Positions 16,564 to 25,933 of a stretch of 64,000 nt of DNA are shown piece after piece. The number at the start of each line of letters is the position of its first letter. The first letter of the stretch is position 1. The notes beneath the pieces are model-generated. The model did no database searches. It was not told the origin of the DNA and saw only the letters and a program-made list of their open reading frames with translations. The stretch comes from Actinopolymorpha rutila (GTDB lineage: Bacteria; Actinomycetota; Actinomycetes; Propionibacteriales; Actinopolymorphaceae). The stretch covers positions 558,001-622,000 of the forward strand of contig NZ_JACBZH010000001.1 in NCBI RefSeq assembly GCF_013407855.1, read 5' to 3'. A program made the position numbers and the translations under genes.

Positions 16564-17379
16564 CTACCCTGCGTATCCCGAGGTCAAGCTAGCGGTCCGA
16601 CCGGCCGCCGTCTTCTCCAATCTTGCGCTTCCGCAGGCCAGTGGGGGCAGCGCCACGACGACGGGCGCGGACCAGGGCGGCGTGAGGTCGAGGTGGACGT
16701 CGCGTCGGACCGGCGGCACGCTCGACGTCACCCGTATCGGCCACGGCGAGTGACCGCTGACGCCGACCTCGGGGAGAAGTTGGCCCAGCGGGTCGGCCCG
16801 TCCGGGCAGCGCGGCGGCGAGCAGCCAGTAGCTGCCCGGCGGGATGCCGGTGAGGACGAAGCCACCGCCGTCGTCGAGCAGGGCGCCGCTCACCGGCGCG
16901 CCGCGTGGGGCGCGCCGGGTGAACACGCCGACGTAGACCGCGGCGGAACCGCCCAGCGCGGCCAGGGCGCCGGGACTGAGGTGGGCCACACCGGTGACCA
17001 CGCCGCCGTGCCGGTCACCGCCGGGCCGGCTCACCGGTCGCGGCGGCTCAGTGGCGAGTGCGTCGGGAAACCGCCGGAACTCGCGCGGGCCGACGCCGAC
17101 CGAGGACGCGAACCGGCTGGTGAATGTGCCCACGGAGGTGAAGCCGACGGCGAAACAGACGTCGATGATGCGGTCGTCGCTGTCGAGCAGCAGGCGCTTG
17201 GCGTGCTGGAACCGGTGCGCGCTGAGGAACTGTCCAGGCGGGAGGCCGAGATGGCGTTCGAAGATCCGGGAGAGGTGGAACGGACTGTAGCCCACGTGGT
17301 CGGCGACGTCGCCCAGGCGGATCGGCTCGGTGGCATGCGCGGCGAGGAAGCCTGCCGCCTGGACCGCGACCTCGAGCAT
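16564..17379 (-). CDS. AraC family transcriptional regulator with C-terminal extension
   Basis: A 271-residue protein with the DNA-binding domain at the N-terminus (about 1-100): two helix-turn-helix units, [21 protein letters not shown] and [20 protein letters not shown], ending in PREFRR. The C-terminal 170 residues are Gly/Pro/Ala-rich beta-type sequence ([20 protein letters not shown]), reminiscent of carboxypeptidase-regulatory-like folds and probably a ligand-sensing or dimerisation part. The target is unknown. The ATG is preceded by GAGGCG. Confidence 0.85.
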   Translation of the reverse strand: MLEVAVQAAGFLAAHATEPIRLGDVADHVGYSPFHLSRIFERHLGLPPGQFLSAHRFQHAKRLLLDSDDRIIDVCFAVGFTSVGTFTSRFASSVGVGPREFRRFPDALATEPPRPVSRPGGDRHGGVVTGVAHLSPGALAALGGSAAVYVGVFTRRAPRGAPVSGALLDDGGGFVLTGIPPGSYWLLAAALPGRADPLGQLLPEVGVSGHSPWPIRVTSSVPPVRRDVHLDLTPPWSAPVVVALPPLACGSARLEKTAAGRTASLTSGYAG

Positions 17380-17440
17380 CGCCTCGCACCGCCGTACTGC
17401 GTGTGAACGCCGTCGTTCAGCCAGGTCAGAGTAAGTCAGA

Positions 17441-17475
17441 CCGGCGGGCCCACCCTAGAGGATGGGCCCGGCCGG
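17441..17475. repeat. Small GC-rich hairpin upstream of the AraC gene
   Basis: GGGCCCA (17446-17452) and TGGGCCC (17463-17469) form a perfect 7-bp stem, extended by GC pairs with one bulge (CCGGC/GCCGG). It lies in the 290-nt region between the divergent AraC and ArsR genes. A regulatory role is possible but not shown. Confidence 0.4.
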
Positions 17476-17662
17476 CTCCAGCACCTCGGCTACACCGTTG
17501 CCGACCCTCCCCGGGTAGTTACAGGTGCTGGTCACACGGACTATATCGAACATGCGTTCGAGTTGCTACCCGGCACCGGTACGCGCGAACGGGTCGGAGT
17601 CGGCGCCGGCCTCACGCGTGAAACTTAAGTGACGACTTGAATTTCTCGAGGGCAGCGCATAC

Positions 17663-17682
17663 GGTTAAGTGCATGCTTAACC
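17663..17682. promoter_or_regulatory. Inverted repeat overlapping the ArsR start codon, candidate operator
   Basis: GGTTAAG (17663-17669) and CTTAACC (17676-17682) are perfect 7-bp arms around TGCATG, which contains the ATG start of the ArsR-type gene. A related half-site ACTTAAGT lies about 40 nt upstream (near 17624-17631). The placement would let the repressor block its own expression. Confidence 0.65.
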
Positions 17683-18044
17683 ATGCGGCTGCGGACGAGG
17701 TGTTCCACGCCCTCGCCGATGCCAACCGGCGGGCGATCATCGAGCGCCTGACCCGTGGCCCGGCCACGGTGAGCGAGCTGGCCCGCTTCCTCGGCGTGAC
17801 GGTCGCGGCCACGGTGCAGCATCTGCAGGTGCTGCAGGCGAGCGAGCTGGTTCGGTCGGAGAAGGCCGGACGGGTCCGCACCTGTCAGCTCGACCCATCC
17901 GGCCTGCGGCGTGCGGAGGAGTGGCTGCGCCTACGGCGAACCACGTGGGAGGACCGCCTCGACCGCCTCGGCGACGTCCTCGGCGAGGGCGTGGACGGGC
18001 ACACCTCAACCCCGAACGACACCCCTGAGGAGACCAGATCATGA
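17673..18044 (+). CDS. ArsR family helix-turn-helix regulator
   Basis: A 123-residue winged-helix regulator: VFHALADANRRAIIERLTRGPATVSEL, recognition helix region FLGVTVAATVQHLQVLQASELV, and the wing VRSEKAGRVRTCQLD. It lacks the CxC metal site of arsenic sensors. It belongs to the type that is co-transcribed with an AHSA1/SRPBCC gene, which here follows with a 4-nt overlap (ATGA). The start ATG sits inside an inverted repeat, suggesting autoregulation. There is no Shine-Dalgarno, consistent with a short or leaderless mRNA. Confidence 0.88.
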   Translation: MLNHAAADEVFHALADANRRAIIERLTRGPATVSELARFLGVTVAATVQHLQVLQASELVRSEKAGRVRTCQLDPSGLRRAEEWLRLRRTTWEDRLDRLGDVLGEGVDGHTSTPNDTPEETRS

Positions 18045-18490
18045 CCGAGCACTCGGTGAAACACAGCACGTTCACGCTGGAGCGGACCTACTCCGCCCCA
18101 CCCGCGAAGGTGTTCGCGGCATGGGCCGATCGCGACACGAAGGCGAAGTGGTTCGCGGCCCACGACTCCGCGTACACCCTCGACTTCCGCGTCGGCGGCG
18201 CCGAAGCGGCCCACGGACGCACCGACGACGGAGCGGAGATCGTCGCCGAGTCGGTCTACCGCGACATCCTCACCGGCGAGCGCATTGTCTACACCACTCT
18301 GCTGTACGGCCGCGGCGTGCTGGCGACCGTGTCGGTGACCACCGTGGAGTTCGTCTCCGAAGGCACGGGCACGCAGCTCGTACTCACCGAACAGGGCACC
18401 TTCCTCGACGACCAGGAACATCCCGAATGGCGTGAGCAGGGCACCGGCAACTGGCTGGACGCGCTCGGCCGCGAACTCGGCGAGGCGTGA
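18041..18490 (+). CDS. SRPBCC/AHSA1 family protein
   Basis: A 149-residue START-like protein: FTLERTYSAPPAKVFAAWADRDTKAKWF at the start, the hydrophobic-cavity strands and the terminal helix WREQGTGNWLDALGRELGE. This fold binds small hydrophobic ligands; members coupled to ArsR-type genes are common but mostly of unknown function. It is translated in an operon with the preceding regulator. Confidence 0.88.
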   Translation: MTEHSVKHSTFTLERTYSAPPAKVFAAWADRDTKAKWFAAHDSAYTLDFRVGGAEAAHGRTDDGAEIVAESVYRDILTGERIVYTTLLYGRGVLATVSVTTVEFVSEGTGTQLVLTEQGTFLDDQEHPEWREQGTGNWLDALGRELGEA

Positions 18491-18540
18491 CGGCTCGCCA
18501 CGCCCCACCTCACCGCACACGACAGCCAGGGGAGCCCACC

Positions 18541-18996
18541 ATGACCACAGCGCACAAGGCGAACGACCCGACCGCCGAAGCCGAGATCCGCGAACTGCTC
18601 GAGACCCGCACCCGGGCACTCGCCGGGAAGGACGCCGCCACGCTGGTCGCCGCGAACGACGCGGCTGTCGTGGTGTTCGACGCCGTAGCGCCCTTCGTGC
18701 ATCGTGGCGCCGAGACGGCGGCTCGCAAGCAGGAGTGGCTCGCGGCGTACCGCACCGGCATCGGCCACCAGATCCGCGACCTGGAGATCTCCGCGGACGC
18801 CGACGTCGCCTTCTGCCACTTCCTGGTCCGAATCAGCGGCACCATGGTCGACGGCACCGAAGTCGGCATGTGGGTGCGCGCGACCACCTGTCTTCGCAGG
18901 CGCGACGACGGCTGGAAGATCGTCCACGAACACGCCTCGGTGCCCTTCGACGCCGAAACCGGCGAGTCGGTGGTGACCGGCGACCTACCGGGGTGA
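18541..18996 (+). CDS. SnoaL-like/DUF4440 NTF2-fold protein
   Basis: A 151-residue NTF2-like protein with the pattern EAEIRELLETRTRALAGKD at the N-terminus and the conserved ending RRDDGWKIVHEHASVPFD. Such proteins are small hydrolase/isomerase-like or ligand-binding domains. GGGGAG precedes the ATG. It probably belongs to the ArsR-SRPBCC operon (51 nt after the SRPBCC stop). Its 3' end overlaps the convergent HEAT gene by 12 nt. Confidence 0.85.
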   Translation: MTTAHKANDPTAEAEIRELLETRTRALAGKDAATLVAANDAAVVVFDAVAPFVHRGAETAARKQEWLAAYRTGIGHQIRDLEISADADVAFCHFLVRISGTMVDGTEVGMWVRATTCLRRRDDGWKIVHEHASVPFDAETGESVVTGDLPG

Positions 18997-19452
18997 GAGC
19001 GCGGACGAGTACACCGAGGAGAAGTGGAGCGCCTTCTCGGCCTTGGAGCGGAGTATCGGGTCGGTCTCGTCCCGGAGCACCCGGCGGAACGCCCGGAGGA
19101 TGCGTGGCTCCATCGGGTTCTTCCACATCATCAGTCCGGCGGCGGCTCGCCGGACCCGCAGGCTCCGGTCGCCGCGGAGCTTCCCCAGGACGACGCCCAC
19201 GACGTCGATCGGGAAGCAGGCGGAGTCGTCCGGCTTGCAGGCCTCGCAGGCGAGGGTGTGCAGAGCCGCCTGGCGGACCTTCTTGTTCCGGTCCTCGACC
19301 GCGGCCAGCATGCGGTTGGCGATGGTGGTGTCGAGCTCGTGGTGGTCGAGTAGCCGGCAGGCCCAGTAGCGCACCGCCGGGTCGGGGTCGCTGACCGCCT
19401 CGAGGAGGGCGGCGCGATCCAGCTGGGCGAGCCGATCCCGGGGACTGTCCAT
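18985..19452 (-). CDS. HEAT-repeat protein
   Basis: A 155-residue alpha-helical protein with three to four HEAT repeats: DRAALLEAVSDPDPAVRYWACRLL, RMLAAVEDRNKKVRQAALHTLA and KLRGDRSLRVRRAAAGLMMW. These usually form protein-protein interaction solenoids. Four cysteines, including CEACKPDDSAC, could bind metal. GGAGGAAGCC gives a strong ribosome-binding site. Partner unknown; its neighbour is the phospholipase remnant on the opposite strand. Confidence 0.85.
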   Translation of the reverse strand: MDSPRDRLAQLDRAALLEAVSDPDPAVRYWACRLLDHHELDTTIANRMLAAVEDRNKKVRQAALHTLACEACKPDDSACFPIDVVGVVLGKLRGDRSLRVRRAAAGLMMWKNPMEPRILRAFRRVLRDETDPILRSKAEKALHFSSVYSSALSPR

Positions 19453-19583
19453 GGCTTCCTCCGGAGGAGAGGGTCCGGGGCGAAAGAAAGGCCGCCCCGC
19501 CGAACTTCACACCAGGACCGAGGTCCTGAGTCGCTCCATCCGACGGGGTCGGCGCGGTCGACGCTACGACCGGGCCGGCCGGC

Positions 19584-20121
19584 ATGGCAACGCATTTGTT
19601 CACACCGCGGCAGGGACTCGTCACCAACCGGCCACCGCTGGATCGGTCGCCGTTGGCGACAGGTGCACCGACCGCGCCGATGCGGCCCGGCGGACTGAAG
19701 GCCGTCGAGCACGTCGTCGTACTCATGCAGGAGAACCGGTCGTTCGACCACTACTTCGGTACGATGCGCGGAGTCCGCGGGTACGGCGACCGCACGCCGC
19801 TGGTGCTGCCGAGCGGGCGGCCGGTGTCGCATCAGCCGCGACCCGGCGGCGGGGAGGTGCTGCCGTTCTCGGTACGGGAGGGTGCCGAACGCGCGCACCG
19901 CGACCCGTCCGACATCCAGTACCTCGACCCTTCGGCTGCGGGCGCTGGACCACGGTGACACCGACCAGACGCTCAGGCTGGCCGCCAGGGACCGGCGGGT
20001 GGTCGACTGGCCGACCGACGACGGGTGGTACGACATCGAGGTGCAGGCGGTGGAGGACCCGACGTTCCGCCGCCGGCTCGTCGGCCGGATCGAGGACGGA
20101 CGGGCGGGGCGAACCGCCTGA
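19584..20121 (+). pseudogene. Phospholipase C/phosphoesterase remnant with large internal deletion
   Basis: The start encodes VEHVVVLMQENRSFDHYFG, then RGVRGYGDRTPLVLPSGRPV and HRDPSDIQYL, the unmistakable N-terminus of the bacterial phospholipase C (phosphoesterase) family. After about residue 115 it switches near 19930-19950 into another frame that reads LDHGDTDQTLRLAARDRR, VVDWPTDDGWYDIEV and FRRRLVGRIEDGR, matching the C-terminal beta domain of the same family. The intact enzyme has some 650-700 residues, so roughly 500 have been lost. The product cannot be active. Confidence 0.85.
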
Positions 20122-20191
20122 CCGACGGGGCCTGACCTATGCAGGACGAGCCGGTTCACCGAGAGTGCACGCGTGACTAGGGTCGAGTTCC

Positions 20192-22819
20192 ATGCGCGAC
20201 GACGACGGCGCGGCCGGCAGGTTCCACACCGACGGCCCCACGCGCCGCCGGGTGCTCGCGGGTGTCACCGGGCTGGGACTGACCACGCTCGTCGGGGCCG
20301 CGCAGGACCCGGCGGTGGCCGCGACCGCGACCGCGAAGGTCGCATCCGGCGCCACTGCGAAACCGCCGCCACCCACGACCGAACTGCTCGCCGTGTCCGG
20401 GCCGGGGCAGCCGCGCTGGCTGTCGGTGCCGATGAGCCGGATCGTCGTCAATCCGTACGACTTCAACCAGACCAGCAGTGAGGTGGAGCAGAACAGCGGG
20501 CCGGAACTCCCGTTGTCGGTCGGCTACTACGCCCACAACCAGGCGATCCGGGTGCCGTCGCTGCTGAGCCTGTACGTTCGGCCCGCCGGGGAGCCGGACC
20601 CGAAGCCACCCGCGGTGGTCTTCGCCGACGACTTCGACGACCTCTCACCGCAGTGGAGTGCGGAGCCGGGTGTCGTGGCCACCACTGCCAACTCGCGGTT
20701 GACGATGACGCTTCCGGACTCCGCGCCCAATCCGTGGGGCGCGTTGTCGAGGACGCTGACCGTGGACGTCGACGCGTACCCGGTCGTGACCGTGGACGTC
20801 ACCAGCGTCGCCGGAGCGTGGGCGCTGAAGGTGAACGAGGGTGACGCGCCGGTCGACACGGTGGTCCAGGGAGACACGACGGCGACCGGGACGTTCTCCT
20901 ACGACCTTCGCAAGGTCACCGGGTGGTCGGGCACCAGGACGTTCAGCCTGCGGCTGTTCGTCGTACAGAAGAACGCACCGCTGGTCGTGGACCGGATCGC
21001 GGTGCAGGCGGAGCCGACCTCGTGGCTCGAACCCGCGAAGGACTTCACCACCACGTGGCGGCCGCAGGCACTGGAGTTCTCCGCGCACTACGCCTCCGGT
21101 GGCGGCGTGCGCGGGCGGGACCAGTTCCACGACGCGGCGAGCCTCACCCGGGTGCTGGCCGTGAGTGATGTCGCCGGCGGCGGCAGGAAGCTGACGCTGG
21201 CCGGGCGCTTCTCCGGGGAGATCGCGCTCGACGGGCGGGGAGTGCTGACGGTGCGCGGTGACGCGTTCGGCTACTCGCTCACGCTCGGACGCGAAACGCG
21301 GGTGCGCTACTACGCCGACGAGACCGACCTGCGCGCCGGCGGACCCGAACTCGACGCGCCGCCGCCGAGTGGGTACTGGGGCGTGGAGGTTCCGGCCCGG
21401 GACCTCACCGTCGGCATCGGTTTCGCCTACGCCGGTGAGGGTTCGGCACGCTCGGCGCAACGCGCACTTGACGCGGCCCGGCCGGACGCGGCGGACAGGG
21501 ACCAGGCCCGCTGGACGGCGTACTGGAACGCCGAGCTCGAACGGGTCCCGCGCCCACGCGACTTCACCCTGCCCGGCGTACCGGCCGATGGCGTCGGGCC
21601 GGACGACGTGACCGCGACCTACTACCGAGCCTGGCACTTCCTCGCCGCGAACACCCTGCCCGAGGCGCCCGAGGTCGGCTACCACCACCCGCAGGTCGCC
21701 ACCGGCAAACCGTCGATGTGGAACTACGGTGCCGAAGGAGCTCGCCCGTCGGCCAGCTGGGACAGCCTGCTCGGTATCCAGTACCTCGGCTACCTGCGGC
21801 CCGACGTCGCCTGGTCGTCGTTCGAGGGCCTGATGTCGCTGGTGGACGGCGACGGCAAGCTCGGCGGGGAGAGCCTGCCCAGCCGCAAGGCGCAGACGGC
21901 GTGGATGCTGTACTCGGTGACCGGGGACCGTGCTCGTCTGGCGGGGATCTACGCCGACCTGCGGCGGTATCTGCTGTGGGCACAGGAGAATCCGCGGTGG
22001 ATCTTCGGTGACCACGACATCCCCGACGAGCGCGACGCGGAGTTCGTCGTCTCGCTGATCGTCGACTTCGGGTACGCCGAGCGGATCGCGGCGGTCGTCG
22101 GCGAGACCGGTGACGTCGCCTTCTGGCGTACCCGCAAGGAGCAGTTGACACGGGACTACGGGAGCTGGTTCTTCCCGGCGGACGGTCCCTCGCCCACGCT
22201 GCAGTACCACTACGTCGAGGGCAGCCACGCCGACAGCCCTGGCAACACGCTGTGGGTGTGCACCGGTCTGCATCTGCCGCAGTTGTCCGCCCGGCAGAGG
22301 GACCTGCTGGTCGCGCGGTTCCGCGCCTCGTTCTCGCCGGAGGCGACGTTGGCGGGCTTCGGCTTCCCCGACGTGAAGGCGCCCGACGTCACCTACACGA
22401 CGTACGGCCTGCTGGAGAACGGCCTGACCGCCGAGGCGGACGCGTTCGTGCAGGCGAACATCCGCGACATCGTGCGAGCCGGTTCGTTCGCCGAGGTGTA
22501 CGACGACCCGCCGGGCGGCCCGGTGGGCACCGGTGTCCGGCCGTCGATGTTCGGCGCGGTGAACCTGGTCGACTTCGTGTGGCTGCGCAACGGCTGCCGT
22601 GCCGACGACGGGGCGCCGGTGTTCGTTCGCCTGTCGGGCGAGGCGGACGGTGGGGTGTCCGGGCTGACCTACCAGGGGCGGAGGTTCGACGTGGAGGTCG
22701 ACGGTGCCGCCGGGTTCATCCTGCTGTCCGGTGCAGCGATAGCCGGTTCGTCCCGGTGCCGGCGGCTGTCGGCGCCGGTCGGCGTCTCCGTTCCCCTTCC
22801 GGAGGACTGCGCCCGGTGA
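20192..22819 (+). CDS. Tat-exported six-hairpin-type glycosidase-like protein
   Basis: An 875-residue protein with a twin-arginine signal (TRRRVLAGVTGLGLTTLVGA, residues 17-36). Residues about 130-280 look like a beta-sandwich region containing VFADDFDDLSPQW; 300-430 is another beta domain; 470-800 is an (alpha/alpha)6-type barrel with TYYRAWHFLAANTLP, ARPSASWDSLLGIQYLGYL, GDGKLGGESLPSRKAQTAWM and FGAVNLVDFVWL, similar to GH63/GH15/GH78-type glycoside hydrolases. The likely acid residues are the Asp/Glu in SWDSL and GGESLPS, but I cannot assign a family. It overlaps the Nudix gene by 4 nt. A TAGGGT box 8 nt upstream of the ATG suggests a nearly leaderless transcript. Confidence 0.75.
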   Translation: MRDDDGAAGRFHTDGPTRRRVLAGVTGLGLTTLVGAAQDPAVAATATAKVASGATAKPPPPTTELLAVSGPGQPRWLSVPMSRIVVNPYDFNQTSSEVEQNSGPELPLSVGYYAHNQAIRVPSLLSLYVRPAGEPDPKPPAVVFADDFDDLSPQWSAEPGVVATTANSRLTMTLPDSAPNPWGALSRTLTVDVDAYPVVTVDVTSVAGAWALKVNEGDAPVDTVVQGDTTATGTFSYDLRKVTGWSGTRTFSLRLFVVQKNAPLVVDRIAVQAEPTSWLEPAKDFTTTWRPQALEFSAHYASGGGVRGRDQFHDAASLTRVLAVSDVAGGGRKLTLAGRFSGEIALDGRGVLTVRGDAFGYSLTLGRETRVRYYADETDLRAGGPELDAPPPSGYWGVEVPARDLTVGIGFAYAGEGSARSAQRALDAARPDAADRDQARWTAYWNAELERVPRPRDFTLPGVPADGVGPDDVTATYYRAWHFLAANTLPEAPEVGYHHPQVATGKPSMWNYGAEGARPSASWDSLLGIQYLGYLRPDVAWSSFEGLMSLVDGDGKLGGESLPSRKAQTAWMLYSVTGDRARLAGIYADLRRYLLWAQENPRWIFGDHDIPDERDAEFVVSLIVDFGYAERIAAVVGETGDVAFWRTRKEQLTRDYGSWFFPADGPSPTLQYHYVEGSHADSPGNTLWVCTGLHLPQLSARQRDLLVARFRASFSPEATLAGFGFPDVKAPDVTYTTYGLLENGLTAEADAFVQANIRDIVRAGSFAEVYDDPPGGPVGTGVRPSMFGAVNLVDFVWLRNGCRADDGAPVFVRLSGEADGGVSGLTYQGRRFDVEVDGAAGFILLSGAAIAGSSRCRRLSAPVGVSVPLPEDCAR

Positions 22820-23412
22820 GTGAGATCGGCCGGCGGCCGGGGTTCGGCATCCGCCATCCGGAGCTGCTCGCTCTCCTCGAACGGCACTCCCCGGCGGCCA
22901 CGGTGGACGAGGTGTGGGCCGACGGAACGCTTCCGTTGCGGGTGTCCGCCTACCTCGGGGTTGCTCCCGTTCCGGAGCTGGTGAGCTCGATCCGGTGTGT
23001 GGTGCGGGTGGACGGCCGGTTCGTGGTGTGCCGGATTCCCGGCGAGCTCCACGTACTTCCCGGTGGCCGGCCCGAGCCCGGTGAGACGCCGCCGCGGACC
23101 GCGGTCCGTGAGGTGTACGAGGAGACCGGCTGGCACCTGGACCCGGAGTCCCTTGTCCCGCTGGGCTTTCTGCATCTGCGACGGCTCGTGGACGCTCCGC
23201 CTGGCCATCCCTATCCGCATCCGGACTTCCTGCAGCTGGTCTACTCCGGTGTCGCGAGGACCCGGGCGGTGGACGCGGACGAGGACTGGGCCGACCTCGA
23301 CGGGTGGGAGCTCGGGACCTTCCTCGCCGACGCCGAGGAGGTCGTCAAGCTGGGCTTGCCGCCGATCTCTCTCGCGTTCGTCGACGCCGCCCTGCAGGTC
23401 GAGCGAACCTGA
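22816..23412 (+). CDS. Nudix hydrolase
   Basis: A 198-residue protein. The Nudix box is complete: GGRPEPGETPPRTAVREVYEE followed by TGW (Gx5Ex7REVxEExGW). The N-terminal 60 residues form a helical extension (ELLALLERHSPAATVDEVWADG). It hydrolyses a nucleoside diphosphate linked to another moiety; the substrate is not evident. The GTG start overlaps the stop of the large exported enzyme (GTGA), an odd partnership because one product is exported and the other cytoplasmic. Confidence 0.88.
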   Translation: MSEIGRRPGFGIRHPELLALLERHSPAATVDEVWADGTLPLRVSAYLGVAPVPELVSSIRCVVRVDGRFVVCRIPGELHVLPGGRPEPGETPPRTAVREVYEETGWHLDPESLVPLGFLHLRRLVDAPPGHPYPHPDFLQLVYSGVARTRAVDADEDWADLDGWELGTFLADAEEVVKLGLPPISLAFVDAALQVERT

Positions 23413-23429
23413 CCTTTCGAGCGCGGAAG

Positions 23430-24671
<1,242 letters not shown>

Positions 24672-24973
24672 CGTTCCCCCGGATGTGCTGCTCCCCGCTG
24701 GCCGTCACTCGCCCGTCGTCCGGACGGCCTCCCACCAGCGTCCGCCATCGACCCGCGGTGGTCAACGGCCGCCAGTCCCCGCCGGCCGGACCCAGCCCGA
24801 ACCCCGCGGGAACCTGTCCGAATCCCAGTCCGAACCCTGAACGACGCTTGACAATCCCGGCGTCCCCGCGACACGTTGCGCATAAGGCGTAACCAGAACA
24901 GATACGGCGGCGTGCGGTGTGCGGGGCAGCACGCGGGTCGCGCCGGCGCGGACAGGGTCAGGAGATCCTCAGC
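24672..24973. other. Divergent intergenic region, weak promoter signal only
   Basis: This 302-nt region separates two divergent oxygenase genes. A consensus TTGACA occurs on the plus strand at 24848-24853, but no good -10 box stands at 17-18 nt from it (ACACGT/CACGTT). No gene or clear operator is seen. Confidence 0.4.
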
Positions 24974-25777
24974 ATGCTGACGCAGGAGCAGGTGGCGCGC
25001 TTTCGCGCCGACGGGTTCGTGAAGGGTTCGCGGGCGCTCGACGACGCCGAGGTCGACGAGCTGCGTGCGGAGATGGAACGCGTCATCGACCAGCGCGACC
25101 GCACCGACGTGCCGAAGCCGGTCCAGCTCGCCAACCTCGGGACCGACGAGCGGCCCATCTGGCAGATCGTGAACATCTGGCAGGCCAGCCCGGCGTTCGA
25201 CCGGCTGATCCACAACCCGAAGATCACCGAGGAGCTGGCCCAGCTCAGCGGAGCGGGGGAGCTGCGCGTCTGGCACGACCAGATCCAGTACAAGCCGGCC
25301 GAGCAGGGCGGGCTGCTGCACTGGCACCAGGACGCCCCGCTGTGGCCGGTCCTGACGCCGGACACGCAGGTCACGGCCTGGGTCGCGCTGGACGATGTGG
25401 ACGAGTCCAACGGCTGCATGAGCATGGTGCGTGGCTCCCATCTGTGGGGTGACCAGATGGACTTCCTCCGGCGCACCGAGGACGACCCGGCTCTGCCCGA
25501 GACGTACGAAGGGAACCCGGTCGAGGTGGTCCTGCGCCCGGTCGCCAAGGGCGAGGTGCACTTCCACCACTCGCTGACCTGGCACGGTTCCCACGGCAAC
25601 ACCAGCAACCGCCCCCGTCGGGCGATCGCGATGCACGTGATGGGCGACGACACCCGCTACGTCGCCGGCGGCGAGCACGTCATGAAGAAGTTCGTCACCG
25701 TCGGCGACGGCGAGCTGATGACCGACGACGCGTTCCCGGTCGTATGGTCACGCGCGACGCGGTCGGCATCGCGGTAG
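24974..25777 (+). CDS. Phytanoyl-CoA dioxygenase family Fe(II)/2-oxoglutarate oxygenase
   Basis: A 267-residue double-stranded beta-helix dioxygenase. The iron triad is GLLHWHQDAPLW (His118, Asp120) and the distal histidine in LTWHGSHGNTSNRPRRA (His204 or His207), with the following arginines binding 2-oxoglutarate. The start MLTQEQVARFRADGFVKG is typical of bacterial PhyH proteins, which hydroxylate diverse small molecules rather than only phytanoyl-CoA. CAGGAG 9 nt upstream supports ATG 24974. The next gene on the same strand is a sugar-type dehydrogenase, so a shared catabolic role is plausible. Confidence 0.88.
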   Translation: MLTQEQVARFRADGFVKGSRALDDAEVDELRAEMERVIDQRDRTDVPKPVQLANLGTDERPIWQIVNIWQASPAFDRLIHNPKITEELAQLSGAGELRVWHDQIQYKPAEQGGLLHWHQDAPLWPVLTPDTQVTAWVALDDVDESNGCMSMVRGSHLWGDQMDFLRRTEDDPALPETYEGNPVEVVLRPVAKGEVHFHHSLTWHGSHGNTSNRPRRAIAMHVMGDDTRYVAGGEHVMKKFVTVGDGELMTDDAFPVVWSRATRSASR

Positions 25778-25933
25778 GACGGCCGGCACGCCGGCAAATC
25801 TGCCCCTCCGTAGCCGCCTCCTGACGGGGCGCCGAGCCCTTGTCCGTTCCCGGATAAGGGTTCCGCCCCGTCCGGGGCGGTGTGGAAGGGTCGTCTGCGG
25901 AAACGACATTCCGTACCGCTGGGAGGCATGGAC

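Noticed and set aside
20645..22273. 542-codon minus-strand open frame opposite the Tat-exported protein
   Set aside because: Composition artefact of GC-rich third positions; no motif and no start signal.
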